Below the pieces are notes generated by a model. It ran no database searches. It saw only the letters and a program-made list of their open reading frames with translations, and was not told the origin of the DNA. A program made the position numbers and the translations under genes. Of a stretch of DNA of 64,000 nucleotides, positions 20,798-32,681 are shown piece by piece. This DNA is from Folioceros fuciformis (Eukaryota > Anthocerotophyta > Anthocerotopsida > Anthocerotales): contig JBNGIO010004579.1 of NCBI GenBank assembly GCA_049999805.1, forward strand, positions 1 through 64,000. The letters run 5' to 3'. Positions within the stretch are counted from its first letter, which is position 1, and each line of letters opens with the position of its first letter.

Positions 20798-23700
20798 TGG
20801 GTCTAATTCATGGGGCGGGCGGCACGAGGGTTCACACTTCTTAGTGGGCCTGGCTGCAGTCATCATGGTGGTGGCTGTCACTGGTCTCGCTTATGTTCGA
20901 TTCTTGCCGTGTGCTGATGTGGGAGTAATCTCCTTTTGACTAAAATTGTTGTGTTCAAGAGTTGTCCTTGCTTGCTCATCACCCTGCTGCTCAAGCAGAT
21001 GCAGTATGATTCCGCGTGCACGGGGATGTCAAGAAGTGTAGACTAGTTCTTCTGGGAGGAAGAAGAGAAGTGCAAGTGGGCGAGCTGTTTAGACCAGGTT
21101 ACTGTCTGGGTTAATGCTAGTGGTAGAGTCCCGGGCTTATGGTGTGCCGATTGCACAGCCTTCGCGGATAAACGAAGGTTCTCGAATTCGGGGAGGAGAG
21201 GGGAAAAAAAGAAAGTCTGTTCTCTGTTAAAAGATGTGGTTCATGTTATGGAATTTGGTTTGGGGTTTTCACAGTTGACTTGTTAATGATCTCCCGGAGA
21301 CAGACTAATCTTGGTTTGCTGACATCAATGAACGGCTGTAAGGAAACTCTTGTACTATGAACACGGTGGATCGATAATGTTCTTAGTGATACCTATGTTC
21401 TGAAATGAGAGTGCAGAAAACTTTCTTTGTAAAAAACACATAGCAAGCCGGGTGTCATGAACCCTGTCCCCAATTGGATTGTCCTTGTTATTAGTGTTGT
21501 TGTTCCCCTTTGAAAAATGTCTTAGAGAAGCAAAATCCCGGCCTCCAAAATCAACCCCCATCTTCCGAGAAATCAAGCCCTCGTTCCAGATCATATGCGA
21601 GGCCAGTCCAGATCATATGCGAGGCAAGTCCAGTGTATCCCCCAATTTCTGCCGTCCTGGAGCCACCAGTCTATTTTCCATAGCTGTGTGCAACTAGCGC
21701 ACGAGGCGCAAACCTGGTAAATGTCATATCGATCAGCCTTGACTATCAGCAGGTAGACGCGTTTTGTCACAGTTGAGCAACGCAGGATTTTCTGCGAAAC
21801 CGTCGAAGGCAAACCAAAAGCTTTTCCACAGTTCAGGTCGTGGTAAGATATACTCCTGGACGTCCAGTTCAAAGTGAGCGAAGTATATTCAAACCTGCAA
21901 CTGGTGTCCCGATTTAAGGGCGTCAGCCTACGGCTGATTGAGTTGCAAGCCACTGCAGTAGAAAGCATTGAAAACTCCGAGACAAAATCAAAAGTTAAAA
22001 CGACTGATGTCTACCTCACAATGACAGTTACAAGTTCGAGGCAATGGCAGGCCCATCCTCTTGACAACTGTTGGAAACTGAATCACTGGCATGGAATTGC
22101 TCCGAAACCTTACTCGGACGACACACAGCCTACATCTTGACGCCTAGTGAATCCTGATGCCGTCTCCGACACACTGCAAATTGTTCGCATTAGGAAGAAC
22201 GCAATCAGGGAAGACACAAGCTTGCAGTAGAATTCACTGGCCATTAACCCTCCCGGTGACGCAACCGAGCTATTGCAAGGCGTAAGAACTTCTTCCAACC
22301 TGCTGATCTGTGGATTGTCCGAATGCTCTCCATCTTGACTTCCCTTAGACGAATGTTTTCGAAGAATCGAATGAGACGAAACCGTTTGCCCTGTGTCGTG
22401 TGTCCGAATGTGTGGATGATTGTGAATGTGGCCTGTCGTCCAATACACGTGTGCCGCGGATTTCGTTCTCCTCACCACAGGACAGGTTGTACGTGCCTCA
22501 TACGACGGGATGCAGACGTCACCAAACGGAGTTGTGCGAGTTGATGATGTGATAGGCTCTGTGTTGTGTGTCAACAAGCGGCAGTCTCTGGCGGACGCTC
22601 GCTCAGGACCGGTCGAGGGTCGCGACCGACTTAGGTTCGAACCACAACCTCTGGTTTCGTGACCACCTGACAGAGCGACCTAGTCCCGGGTCGTTCATTT
22701 GTGTTGACGACGTAGGCGTCGGTCGATTGGGGTGTGGGGCCACCGATCCTGTCCCTGGTCGCGGGGAGGGGCGCGCAGGACTGGGCTGGGCGGGGCTAAG
22801 CTGGGCTGGGCTGCGCATGGCTTGCAGCGGCATCGCCACTCTTGCCTGCACTTGCCTGCGTCTCCACTGGGGTCTCCTTGACCACACCTCGCTGTGAAGC
22901 ACATCGCTGGGCTCGCACCCGGGCTCGGTCTCTGTTGGATCTGCTGGATTTGCAGAATTGGAGCACCGAAGGCCGCTTTCTCCTCGGCCCGCGTCTGCGG
23001 ACCCGCAGAATTGGCTCAATCCCGCGGCCCGGCTTGGCTCTCGGAGGTGAGATTGGAGAGGAGCTAGCAACTGCGTGTGCATTAGAGGGGAAGTGAGTGT
23101 GTTTTGGATTGGGGTTTGCCGGGTGCCCGAATGTGTTGCTGGAATGAGGGGTTAGCAATTCAGGGGTCCGGCAGGCCTGGGTGATGCTAGACCCCCGCGG
23201 ATTTCGGCCATCCAGCTCCAGCGCACCGTGACAGGGTGTGTTGCGGGCGCTGAATCTGGGTGAGGCATATTGGATTAGGGTTGTGACGTGCGTACTCGTC
23301 GTGTGGAGTGCGGAGTAGGGAAGGATGTTTGAGAGGAGGGGCGAGGGCTCCGGTGTATGGAAATTGTGGAAGAATTGGGGTTTGAATCTACGAGGGTTGG
23401 CAAACCCGGCGTTGTAAAGAGTTTCCCGTGCGCAGATTGGCGTCATGCTGTCTTCTTGTGTGGAATGCATGTGCCTATTTGTACCCGGGCGTTGAGCCTT
23501 TGTCATGCCCCGAGGGAAGGTGTGCATTCAGGTTTTGTCTCTACGGGATGCAATGCAGAGTGTGTGGTTGTAGTGTGGCCGCGGGTCGGATGAGCACGGG
23601 TGGTGTCTCCTTGGTGCCATGATATGTCATGGAGAAGCCATACTCAATGCCCATCGTGAGGTGCTCATGGTGGCGGGGAAGACTGAAATGGTTGGATTTC

Positions 23701-24409
23701 CCGTGTTTGAATGATTTGGCTATCCAGAGCGAATGTTTCTGTGGCATCTTGTATAATGGTACGCTTTTGCATTCTGTGTGAATGTTGTGCCCATGTCTGC
23801 ATCCTTGCATCCTTACTTTAAGCAGAGGGTTTGAGCTCGGACATTGGTTGTGGTGAAGTATTTCTCTGCCAGGAGAAACTTTCTGATCATGACTCAAGTT
23901 TATTCTTTGGGATCAGGAAATCTGTCAGGCAGACCCTCATCTTTTTGTCCTTCCTGTGCAGGGCTTCACAATCTTCGCCTATGATGATTACATAATGTTT
24001 GAGAGTCTGGGGCAGGCTCTCGGGTCTGTACGCAGGTATTTCACGAGGAGCAGGGAGTATTCCAGAGCATTCTCCTGGTGATGGTTGCAAAGACGTGTGG
24101 TATCGATGCTATTGGCCTCGATGCCCTCGGGCAAAAGTCTGAACACAGATTAACTAGGACAACGGCGGCTTCTGAAAAGCTAAACTTACGGCCGAAAGGG
24201 TCATGATATGCATGCGACCAGTCAGGCAGCAACATCAGCTGATCACCCTGAATCACTAAGGTTGAGGCATCCTCAGGAGTTTGAGCTGGGTCGAAGATCC
24301 AAGGTGTGCCCGATTTGACGTTGGTGGGCAGCCGTGCAAAACTTGCTTAATAGATAATCCATCATTGAGGCTGCTGCGGGTTGTGTCAGCTGCTGCTGCC
24401 TTATTGTCG
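20798..24409. other. 3.6-kb intergenic region between the two RING-type paralogues
   Basis: I find no gene I can support. 21116-21215 has weak tRNA-like A and B boxes followed by a short A-rich run and might be a SINE remnant. 22700-23050 is very GC-rich and contains GGGCTGGGC tandem motifs at about 22779-22816. 24200-24409 is the duplicated leader of the RING gene. Minus-strand frames at 21591-21968 and 22110-22577 have no recognisable domain. Confidence 0.5.
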
Positions 24410-26368
24410 ATGGCTGGTGGGCGTGAAGAATTTTTGGAGTCCCAGCACACTGATACATACCCTTTACTGATGGCCCATGCGTCCTCTTCTACTTCAGACT
24501 TGGATCACGTTGTAGTTGTCAGGCCAGGGATTGTCCCTGACCAAGATCACAATGGGGGACACTATCAAAGTCTTAGTGGCGCTTCTGATTCTCAGGCCGA
24601 ATCTGTGGTGGTTCCTGTAGGAGCTCTAAATGGACGACCATCTGGAAGCTCGGGTTCAAGGTCTGATGCAGCAGCAGTAACACCCACCTCCGCTGGCACC
24701 GTGCCCCCGAGGTCAAATGAAACCTCAAGTGCATATGGGGGTACACGACAGAGGACAAGTCCTTTAAACTCTGGACCATGGATCTCCTTTGAACTAGTAA
24801 TCACAGTGAGCCAGATTGTTGCCTCCATTGTAGTCCTTTCTGTCTCCAGGGATGAGAAGCCACAAGCGCCTCTCGGTCTGTGGATTGCTGGCTATGCTGC
24901 TGGCTGTCTTGCCACTCTTCCTCTGCTGTACTGGCGATATACTCATCGGTATGTCCGACTTCGGGATCAAGACACTCTCCCAACTTCTTCAACCAACCCT
25001 CCTGCTCACACCTCCAATCCCTCTAATGACACATCTTCCTACGTGTCCCTTTCATTGCCTGCTGCACATGATGAAGAATCCGAAGGGGATCCAAGGTTGC
25101 AAATTGCAGATAATGAGGGCACAGAGAGTTCAGGTTCAGGGTACGTTCAAAGCTAGTGCATGGTCTTGTCATGTTGCCTTTAGTTGGCCTTTCCTGCGTC
25201 TCACTATCAGTTGAAGTATGTTGTGGATCTTTTGCAGGTTTGAAACGGCGGTGGAAAGATTCAAAATAGTTCTTGATTGTTTCTTTGCAGTCTGGTTTGT
25301 GGTCGGAAATGTTTGGATCTTTGGTGGACGATCATCGTCCAGCAATGCTCCCAATTTGTACAGGTATTGCTCATCCCTGTGCACTTCTGTGGGTGGTCCC
25401 AACTGTTTTTGCATGATGCTTGCAAGCATGTGCACCTTTCGAGTGGCTGTGTATTGACTTTTTGGTTTGGCAGCCGAAGGATGCATGTGAAGCATTAGAG
25501 CTAGTAGTGAAATGAGCATGTGCATGTGCTTCCTTAGTTGGATGCGTGACCGAGGATCCCTCGACAAATGAGGCTTTGTGCATCTGACAACTTTGATTTT
25601 TGCAGTTAAGCCTGATATGAGTCTATGGCATTCCTGCCTTGCTTTTATGCTATGTGCAGATGAAGTTTTCTATAACACATGCGTTGCCTTGTCAACACAG
25701 GTTGTGTATTGTTTTCTTGACTTTCAGCTGCATTGGGTATGCAATGCCGTTTATCCTCTGTGCGACCATATGTTGCTGTTTACCTTGCATCATCGCTCTG
25801 CTGGGCTTCCGGGAGGACGACAGGCAGGGACGTGGAGCTTCAGAGGAAGCTATATCAGCATTGCCAACCTATAAGTTTAAGGCCAAGGGTGGAAGTCACG
25901 ATGGCAAGCCTAAGGAGGACACTGAGTCAGACACCGAGGCTCCAGGCGAGGGTGGCATTGTTGGATTCGGCACAGATAATGAACGAGTCGTCTCGGCAGA
26001 TGATGCAGTGCGTCTATTTTCCTGCTAATTAACTCGTCCCTTTCGATTTGTGGTAGTGAATGTACTGTAGCTGGCTTAGTTGGTTCTAGTTTTTACTGAT
26101 GTTTCCTTCCTTGAACCTGGATGCACAGCTGTGCTGCATCTGCCTGGGCAAGTACAAACATGAGGTGGAGTTGAGGGAGCTCCCGTGTTCGCATCATTTC
26201 CACGTCGAGTGTGTTGATAAGTGGTTGAAGATTAATGCTTCTTGCCCCCTGTGCAAGAAGGAGGTAGGAGGAGGTAGTGAGACCCAAGATCAGGCCAGTG
26301 AGGCAGTTGAAGAGCGGGACGTTGCTCAAACAGTTGCAGGAGCAGAAGTGGCTGCCAGGACTGGTTGA
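24410..26368 (+). CDS. Membrane-anchored RING-H2 E3 ubiquitin ligase
   Basis: Four exons, 24410-25140, 25238-25363, 25701-26007 and 26129-26368, give 467 aa. Residues 1-120 are polar and Ser-rich. Four membrane segments follow: FELVITVSQIVASIVVLSVS, WIAGYAAGCLATLPLLYW, IVLDCFFAVWFVVGNVWIF and YAMPFILCATICCCLPCIIA. A cytosolic loop then leads to a RING-H2 finger at about 390-430 (CCICLGKYKHEVELRELPCS, then HHFHVECVDKW and CPLCKK). This architecture matches a plant family of RING/U-box membrane proteins such as Arabidopsis At1g12760. It would transfer ubiquitin from an E2 to membrane-associated targets; the substrate is unknown. The tail after the RING is acidic. The start ATG is the first in its frame. 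Confidence 0.9.
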
Positions 26369-26849
26369 TGCTTCGTCTTGTTGAGTATCAAAGATGGGGG
26401 CACTGTGTCTAGATGCGCTTACCCGCTGTACTCCCTAGCAGGTTGTTATGAGTCTCCCCTCTAGCCGTTTGGACTGCTTTCCAAGTGAGGAGTCAAATCA
26501 GCAATCTAGATCGTTGAGAAGTGATAGGTTACTGATCCAACGTGGTGTAAGCTAACAAGCAGATTGCCACCCATGCGCCCATATCCTGCTTGTGGTTAAG
26601 CAGGCATCCTCTGAATTGCATCTTCGGTGATGCAGATAGTTCAACCCAGTCCTGCCACCGGACGTGAACAGCTTTGGACAGTCTCCAAGGACTTTAACGC
26701 GGTTATTTGTCCATAAAGTCTCTTGTTTCAATACTCCTCGATGTAATGTACATTTTTGCTACCTATAATGACAGACTCTACAATTTGCGTCCTGCCCGTT
26801 TGATCGTCGATTTTCTTTTGTTACATTGCGGCGTTGTCAGAGTAGGGAG
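26369..26849. other. Intergenic between convergent RING and AAA ATPase genes
   Basis: Contains 3' flanks of both genes. No further gene or repeat was seen. Confidence 0.4.
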
Positions 26850-28886
26850 TCAGTCGGGCAAGATGGGGAGTCGGCTGACGCTGGTCCCTCCTGTGCTTGA
26901 GAGGTGTTTACCATCTTCCTCACATTCCAGAGCAGGTCCAGCAGAGAGCGATGCTCCACCAGCAGAAGCGTGGGAAGGGAGAATCCTGAGGCGAAGCTTG
27001 GCATCACTCCCAGCCTTCTCCGTGGCCAACTGGTACCCTTCCGCTAGCTTCTCCTGCAAGCCGATAACATCAATGCTCCTAGGGAGCAGCTCCACCGGCT
27101 GACCCCTGGGAATCACGATACGCTCTATGGCCTGCCGCGCTTCCTCCAAGGCATCTATCCTCTCCTCCGACGTGCTACTGCTACCCCGCTCCCTGCTCTG
27201 TTGCTCCGCGTCCCTCTCCCTGAGCGCATCCGACGACACCCACGCATTGCTCACCAACGTCTCCATCCCCAGAATTGCCCGCAGCGCCCTCACCATCTGC
27301 GCCATGGTGTTGGCCTTGATTGCGAAGATAGGAAGCTGCCGAAACTTGGCCATCCCCCGTACCCAAGAGTTCTGCTTCAACTTGCTCCTCAGCGCCAGCA
27401 CGGCGTCCGCAGCTCCGATGTCGTCCGTGAGCTGCACGGCCTTTTCCAGCCCCATTACCTCCACCACCTGCTCTAGCGCCGCCTCCGTCACCTGGTACGC
27501 GAAGAGCTTCAGAGGAGGGTCACCCAAACCCCAACCCTTGCCGCCACGTCCCGCCACATAGTCCTCGTCCTCCAAGCCCTCCTCATCGCTCTCACCATCG
27601 CTGCCGGAGCATCCATCCTGGGAAGCTTGGCTTTCCACGAAAGCAGAAGAAGCAATCACCTGTCCGGTATCCGTCATCCTCCGCACCTCCACCTGGGGAG
27701 TGCGCCCCGCGAGAAGAGCGTCCACGGTGGCCGCCAGGCTTCGATGCACGCGCCACTCGCTCCTTGACGCCATCTCCACCGCGGCCGTGAAGGTCGGCGG
27801 GCCCATCCGCTCCAGCACACTCTTCTGCACACCCCGCCTTCGAGCCTCCTCGTCCCCGAGTGTCACGCTTTGGATGCCCCCCGCCAAGCTCTGAAGGGAG
27901 GGATTCTTGATGAGGTTATCCACAGTCATGCCGTGCGCGGTGGCCACCAGCTGCACTCCCCGCTGCGCGATGGTCCCCGCTGCAGCAGCCTCCCGCTCCG
28001 TCCCAATCTCATCAATCACGATAGTCTGCGGCATATGATTCTCCACGGCCTCAATCATCACGTGGTGCTGCATCTCCACCCTGGCCACCTGCATCCTCCT
28101 AGCCCTCCCAATCCCGGGATGCGCGATGTCCCCGTCCCCTCCAATCTCGTTCGAGGTGTCCACCACCACGACGCGCCTCGCGTACTCGTCCGCCAGCACC
28201 CGCGCCACCTCCCGGATGGCCGTAGTCTTGCCGACCCCTGGGGGCCCCATGAGCAGCAGCGAGCCTCCCCCGGCCACCAAGTCCCGCACCATCTCGGCGC
28301 TCCCCGAGATGGCCCGCCCCACCCGGCATGTGAGCCCGACAATCTTCCCTCCCCTGTTCCGGATCGCGCTCACCCGATGCAGTGTCCTGTCGATTCCCGC
28401 CCGGTTGTCCTCCGCGAAATCCCCGACCACAGCCACGGCTCTTGCCAAATCCTCTGCCGACACCGCCTGCTCCGAAATCGGCCAATCCCCGGACGGGAAC
28501 CTGGCCACCGGCCGCCTCCCGAGGTCCAGCACGATTTCCACCAATTCCTGGATCTCCTCATGCTGCAGCAGGCTGTCCCGCAGCGGCTCCGCCACCAACG
28601 CCACCAGCTGCTCCAGCTCCCCTTCCAATGCGCGTCCTTTCTCTTCCCCTTGCGTTTGAACAAACAGCCTCGTCGTCAAGCTCCGCCCCCCGCCATGGCC
28701 ACACCACCCGGTCACGTGCCGGAGCCGAAGCTCCACGCCCCATCTCCCGCGTCCGCCACAAACACGATCTTGACATCGGACTGGGGTCGTGAAGCCGACG
28801 CGGACGCGCACGCCCGGGGCCACGATCAGGCAATTCATCTCCCATCGTCTCTCGTTCCTATCACATGGCATCATGTATCCATCCAT
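26850..28886 (-). CDS. AAA+ ATPase with R3H-like domain, Ycf45/SPD1 family, plastid
   Basis: One intronless frame of 678 aa. The N terminus up to about residue 85 is basic with few acids, consistent with a transit peptide. The ATPase shows Walker A GPPGVGKTT at 214-222, Walker B QTIVIDEIG at 287-295, and the family block VVVDTSNEIGGDGDIAHPGIG between them. The motif VQLVATAHGMTVDNLIKNPS follows. After an acidic linker comes a second conserved region, and near the end an R3H-like segment (IGLQEKLAEGYQLA) that may bind single-stranded nucleic acid. The family comprises cyanobacterial/algal Ycf45 and Arabidopsis SPD1, which is needed for plastid development in seedlings. The start could be any of several Met codons in the first 17 residues. 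It is convergent with the RING gene and divergent from the helicase gene. Confidence 0.9.
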   Translation of the reverse strand: MDGYMMPCDRNERRWEMNCLIVAPGVRVRVGFTTPVRCQDRVCGGRGRWGVELRLRHVTGWCGHGGGRSLTTRLFVQTQGEEKGRALEGELEQLVALVAEPLRDSLLQHEEIQELVEIVLDLGRRPVARFPSGDWPISEQAVSAEDLARAVAVVGDFAEDNRAGIDRTLHRVSAIRNRGGKIVGLTCRVGRAISGSAEMVRDLVAGGGSLLLMGPPGVGKTTAIREVARVLADEYARRVVVVDTSNEIGGDGDIAHPGIGRARRMQVARVEMQHHVMIEAVENHMPQTIVIDEIGTEREAAAAGTIAQRGVQLVATAHGMTVDNLIKNPSLQSLAGGIQSVTLGDEEARRRGVQKSVLERMGPPTFTAAVEMASRSEWRVHRSLAATVDALLAGRTPQVEVRRMTDTGQVIASSAFVESQASQDGCSGSDGESDEEGLEDEDYVAGRGGKGWGLGDPPLKLFAYQVTEAALEQVVEVMGLEKAVQLTDDIGAADAVLALRSKLKQNSWVRGMAKFRQLPIFAIKANTMAQMVRALRAILGMETLVSNAWVSSDALRERDAEQQSRERGSSSTSEERIDALEEARQAIERIVIPRGQPVELLPRSIDVIGLQEKLAEGYQLATEKAGSDAKLRLRILPSHASAGGASLSAGPALECEEDGKHLSSTGGTSVSRLPILPD

Positions 28887-30131
28887 CCTATGTCAACCAC
28901 ACCATGGGCCCATCCCATTTTCTCCCATATCATGGGACATGCCTTTATGAAATGTGATGGCGACTCGCATATCCAGTTTCAGTGTGCGGGATCCGGAATT
29001 CGAACCTCCGTCGTCAAGTGGCGAGAGTGTTCCGTGCTAACCAGGCATCCACGTCCCCTGGAAGGAAAGCCTCCTTCCGTTGTCCCCGTTCCGCCTTGCG
29101 AACATCATGTTATCCTCTATAATACAGTGGCATCCAATCCGCTAACCCGGGCTCCAGGTTCATATAACCCCGGCACGGTTACAAATATCTCTGCTCTCTA
29201 ACCAAATATCTTGACAACCAGACAAATCGCATCCCGTTCTCGTGGCACTGCATCCACCACCACTCCCTCGTCCCGCAGAAGCCCACGGCGCAAAAAGGGG
29301 CTGCGTCTACACACCCCCGGCCGGACACAGCCCTAGAAGAAGCGCCCGGCTAAGACATGCCCAGAATGTGCGGGAGCGTTAAGTCCGGGCGCCTCATTCA
29401 CGCAGTCCCCACTGACTACACTTTCTCTTCTCTCATCACAGTTGGGCCGATATCGCTCATGAGGGTGGGAGGCGAGAAGAGTGCGGGGTCAGAGAAGCGG
29501 CAGGGCTTGAGAGGTTGTGAAAGTGTAGGGTTTTTTTGTCCTGGCACTCAAGTAGGGCAGCGGCTTAAACCCTAAACCATCCGCTACATGGTGCACGAAG
29601 GACGCAGCTTTTCTGTCCTTGCAGATAGAGTGCTGCTGCTGTCGCTGCTGCTACCGCTCAGGGAAGATCTGCTCGTCGAGATAGTCGACGGCTATCTTTG
29701 TTTCCGCCCTGCCGATCCCTGGTGAGCTTCTAGACTGCCCGTTCTGTGTGCGGTGTTGTTGGGCGTGGCAGGGTTCGGAAGTTTCTAGAAGGTGCGGCAT
29801 GTTGTGTTGGGGATGGTTTGTTGCCTCGTCTGGAGGGACGGTGGGCGAGGTTCTGTTGCCCTCGTCGTATGTGTTGGAGTGTCTGGTGGGTTGGGTGCGG
29901 GGATTGTTTTCCTTTGCTTGCAAGTGAGTTTTTCTTGTGACGGCGGGGGTTGGGGCTGCGGATGACATCACCGGGCTCTGTTGCTGATGGGTGATGCTGT
30001 TGTGTGGATGCAGGCTAGACGCTGAGGGGTTGCCTCCCTACACATAGTTGGAGAGTGCCGTAGGAGGTATCAGCGTGGCGCCGATAACGGGCAGGGAGGT
30101 TGGCGTCCGAGCGCTGCTCTGGGTCAGAGCC
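28887..30131. promoter_or_regulatory. Divergent region between the SPD1-like and RH3-like genes, with telo-box
   Basis: A 1.25-kb region between two divergent plastid-biogenesis genes. AAACCCTAAACC at 29567-29578 and the inverted AGGGTTT at about 29527-29533 resemble the telo-box found in plant biogenesis-gene promoters. A tRNA-like segment lies at 28988-29057. The stretch 29740-30020 is G/T-rich and may contain an intron in the 5' leader of the helicase gene. Confidence 0.4.
28988..29057 (-). other. tRNA-like segment, probably a degenerate tRNA or SINE head
   Basis: On the minus strand a 70-nt stretch begins GGGACGTGGATGCCTGGTTA, which resembles a D-arm/A box, and ends GGTTCGAATTCCGGATCCC, which resembles a B box and acceptor end. 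GGGA pairs with TCCC at the ends. The T-arm has one extra base (GGTTCGAATTCC), the acceptor stem pairs only four bases, and the anticodon loop lacks the invariant U33, so a working tRNA is unlikely. Confidence 0.25.
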
Positions 30132-32681
30132 ATGGCTGGAGCCACCACCCTCACTCCCTCCGCCTCCCTGCAGCTGCAAGGGCTATGTCTGGAGACGTCT
30201 AAGAGGGCTTTGGCGTCTCGGGCCAGTGCCGCCGGGTGGCCTAACCCGGCCCTGTCGCTCTCCTCGTCATCGTCCTCCTGTTTCGGTGGCGAGGCTGGGA
30301 AGGTGGGCCTGAGCGTTTCTAGGCCCGCGTTCCTGACGCCCGGGCAGAAATGTCCGGACGTGCTGAAGTCTGCCATGTGTTTTCAGAGGGACGGGCTGTT
30401 GAAGGGGATTGAGGATTTTGACTCCTCCTCCTTCGCTGCGAAGGGGTCCAGGGGGGTCCACACGCAAGGGGCGTACCAGTCGTCGGCGGTGGTATCTGCA
30501 GAGTACCTGGTAGCAGAGGACGAGCAGACCAATGTGAGGGATGGCAGGTTCAGCAGCGCCTCCAGTGGTCTCTTCTCCTACGATGTCAGGGGTGAGCCTG
30601 TTGGAGCTTCGGAGGCTGCAGATGCTAGGGACCCACTTGTCATCGCCAATCTGGGCATTTCTGACACCATCGTCAAGGCTTTGTCTGCCCGTGGTATCGA
30701 GAAGTTGTTTCCTATCCAGAGCGCGGTGTTGGAGCCCGCCATGCGGGGCAAGGACTTGATAGGCCGGGCCAAGACGGGGACCGGGAAGACGCTAGCTTTT
30801 GGGATACCCATCCTCCACAAGATTTCCGAGGAGAATGAGCAGAACAGATTAGCCAAAAGGATGGGTCGCACTCCCCGGGCTCTTGTGCTTGCACCAACCC
30901 GAGAGCTTGCCAAGCAGGTGGAGCGGGAGTTCAAGGAGTCAGCTCCGCACCTGAGCACGTGCTGTGTCTACGGAGGTGTGTCCATCATAGAGCAAAAGCG
31001 ATCTCTTGATCGAGGCGTGGACATTGTTGTCGGCACACCGGGGCGAGTGATCGACCTGCTTAATCAGGGTAACCTCAAGCTGCAAGATTGTCGCTTTATC
31101 GTCCTGGATGAAGCAGATCAGATGCTTGCTGTTGGCTTTGCGGAGGATGTGGAAAGGATCCTGGAGTCTGCGCCGACTGTGAGGCAGACCATGTTGTTTT
31201 CCGCCACCATGCCTGCATGGGTCCTTAAGTTGTCCCGGCGGTATCTGAAGGAGCCCACGACCATTGATCTGGTGGGGGACAACGATGAAAAGCTTGCCGA
31301 GGGCATCAAGATTAAGGCGGTGGGGGTTGGTGGAACCATGAAGAGGACGGTCTTGAATGACCTCATCACAGTCTACGGCAAAGGTGGGAAAACCATTGTG
31401 TTCACCCAGACTAAGCGGGATGCTGATGAGGTTGCGATGGTTATGAGTCGGATATTGGGTTGTGAGGCCCTTCACGGTGACATCTCCCAGCACCAGCGTG
31501 AGAAGACTTTGAACGGGTTCCGTTCAGGAATATTCTCTGTCCTGGTCGCCACAGATGTGGCTGCTCGAGGTCTGGATATTCCCAACGTCGATCTCGTCAT
31601 TCACTACGAAGCACCTAATGACTCTGAGACCTTCGTCCACCGCACGGGAAGGACAGGCAGGGCTGGGAAAACTGGTACTGCCATCCTGATGTATGCGAGC
31701 CAGCAGCAACGAACACTGAGAACTATCGAGCAGGATGTGGGATGCAAGTTTGAGTATATCGCACCTCCAACCTTGTACGAAGTATTGAGGTCGTCCGCCG
31801 ACCAAGCGGAAGACCAGATCAGGAAAGTGCATCCTGAATTGAAGACTGTCTTCCTGGAGACTGCAGAGAAACTTTTGGCAGAGCAGGGTTCTGGGGCACT
31901 CGCAGCTGCGATTGCACACATGAGCGGGTACACGCAACCTCCTGCCCCGCGCTCTTTGATCACCCATGAGGAAGGGAAGGTCACCTTGCGTCTCATCCGC
32001 ACCGGACGACCCATTCGCAGTCTCATCAATGCGCGAGCTGTCACAGGAGCCGTGTCGAGCATCTTCCCTGAGGCGGCATACCAAATGGGTAAAATCCGTG
32101 TGATCTCAGAACCTGATGTTGACGGGGCTGTTTTTGATGTGCCTGAGGAGTTGGCCAAAGAATTCCTGTCGAAGCCTACTGCAGCTGGCGAGACTGTGGA
32201 CATGCCTAAAGTGCTTCCCAGGCTGGAGGATGATGAAGAGGACATGAGATCGCGCGACTTTGGAAGGTTCTCAAGNNNNNNNNNNNNNNNNNNNNNNNNN
32301 NNNNNNNNNNNNNNNNNNNNNNNNNNNNNNNNNNNNNNNNNNNNNNNNNNNNNNNNNNNNNNNNNNNNNNNNNNNGGTGGCTATGGATCCTCTTATGGAT
32401 CCCCCAGTGGTGGTTACGGGTCCTCTGCCGGTGGCTATGGATCTCCTAGTGGTGGAGGTTATGGTGGCTATGGATCTGGTAGTGGAAGTGGTGGCTACGG
32501 GTATGGGAGTGGATCTGGGAGCACAAGGTCTGACGGTCTGGTAAGGAGAGGCGGGGGAGATTCTTATGGTGGCAGCAGTGGAGGTTCTAGCAGGGGTGGC
32601 TCGTTCGGTGGTGCCTGCTATGTATGTGGGCAGCCTGGTCACCGTCCCTCAGACTGCCCTTCAGGTGGTAGTAGGCGGTGA
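30132..32681 (+). CDS. DEAD-box RNA helicase, chloroplast RH3-like
   Basis: A single frame of about 849 aa, including 100 N of unknown true length at 32276-32375. The N terminus is Ser/Ala-rich and looks like a transit peptide; the start is the first ATG after an in-frame stop. Helicase motifs appear in order: the Q-motif region ([20 protein letters not shown]), AKTGTGKT near residue 213, [20 protein letters not shown] near 325, [34 protein letters not shown] and [18 protein letters not shown]-like domain follows, then a Gly/Ser/Tyr-rich tail and a C-terminal zinc knuckle [14 protein letters not shown]. This order matches chloroplast RH3, which assists group II intron splicing and 50S ribosome assembly. 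No introns are seen in the coding part. The glycine-rich tail across the gap is uncertain in length and possibly in frame. Confidence 0.9.
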   Translation: MAGATTLTPSASLQLQGLCLETSKRALASRASAAGWPNPALSLSSSSSSCFGGEAGKVGLSVSRPAFLTPGQKCPDVLKSAMCFQRDGLLKGIEDFDSSSFAAKGSRGVHTQGAYQSSAVVSAEYLVAEDEQTNVRDGRFSSASSGLFSYDVRGEPVGASEAADARDPLVIANLGISDTIVKALSARGIEKLFPIQSAVLEPAMRGKDLIGRAKTGTGKTLAFGIPILHKISEENEQNRLAKRMGRTPRALVLAPTRELAKQVEREFKESAPHLSTCCVYGGVSIIEQKRSLDRGVDIVVGTPGRVIDLLNQGNLKLQDCRFIVLDEADQMLAVGFAEDVERILESAPTVRQTMLFSATMPAWVLKLSRRYLKEPTTIDLVGDNDEKLAEGIKIKAVGVGGTMKRTVLNDLITVYGKGGKTIVFTQTKRDADEVAMVMSRILGCEALHGDISQHQREKTLNGFRSGIFSVLVATDVAARGLDIPNVDLVIHYEAPNDSETFVHRTGRTGRAGKTGTAILMYASQQQRTLRTIEQDVGCKFEYIAPPTLYEVLRSSADQAEDQIRKVHPELKTVFLETAEKLLAEQGSGALAAAIAHMSGYTQPPAPRSLITHEEGKVTLRLIRTGRPIRSLINARAVTGAVSSIFPEAAYQMGKIRVISEPDVDGAVFDVPEELAKEFLSKPTAAGETVDMPKVLPRLEDDEEDMRSRDFGRFSXXXXXXXXXXXXXXXXXXXXXXXXXXXXXXXXXXGGYGSSYGSPSGGYGSSAGGYGSPSGGGYGGYGSGSGSGGYGYGSGSGSTRSDGLVRRGGGDSYGGSSGGSSRGGSFGGACYVCGQPGHRPSDCPSGGSRR
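32276..32375. other. Assembly gap of 100 N
   Basis: A fixed-size gap inside the glycine-rich tail of the helicase, probably caused by collapsed repeats coding for Gly-Tyr-Gly-Ser units. Confidence 0.95.

Noticed and set aside
21116-21215. tRNA-derived SINE candidate with A and B boxes and an A-rich end
   Set aside because: The B box carries a two-base insertion and the A-rich run is short; no second copy is visible in the window.
21591-22577. Possible minus-strand gene made of two frames
   Set aside because: Neither frame shows a known motif, and I could not find a supported splice junction between them.
27870-29201. 443-codon plus-strand frame
   Set aside because: It is an antisense shadow of the GC-rich AAA ATPase gene, rich in Pro and His as expected for such shadows.
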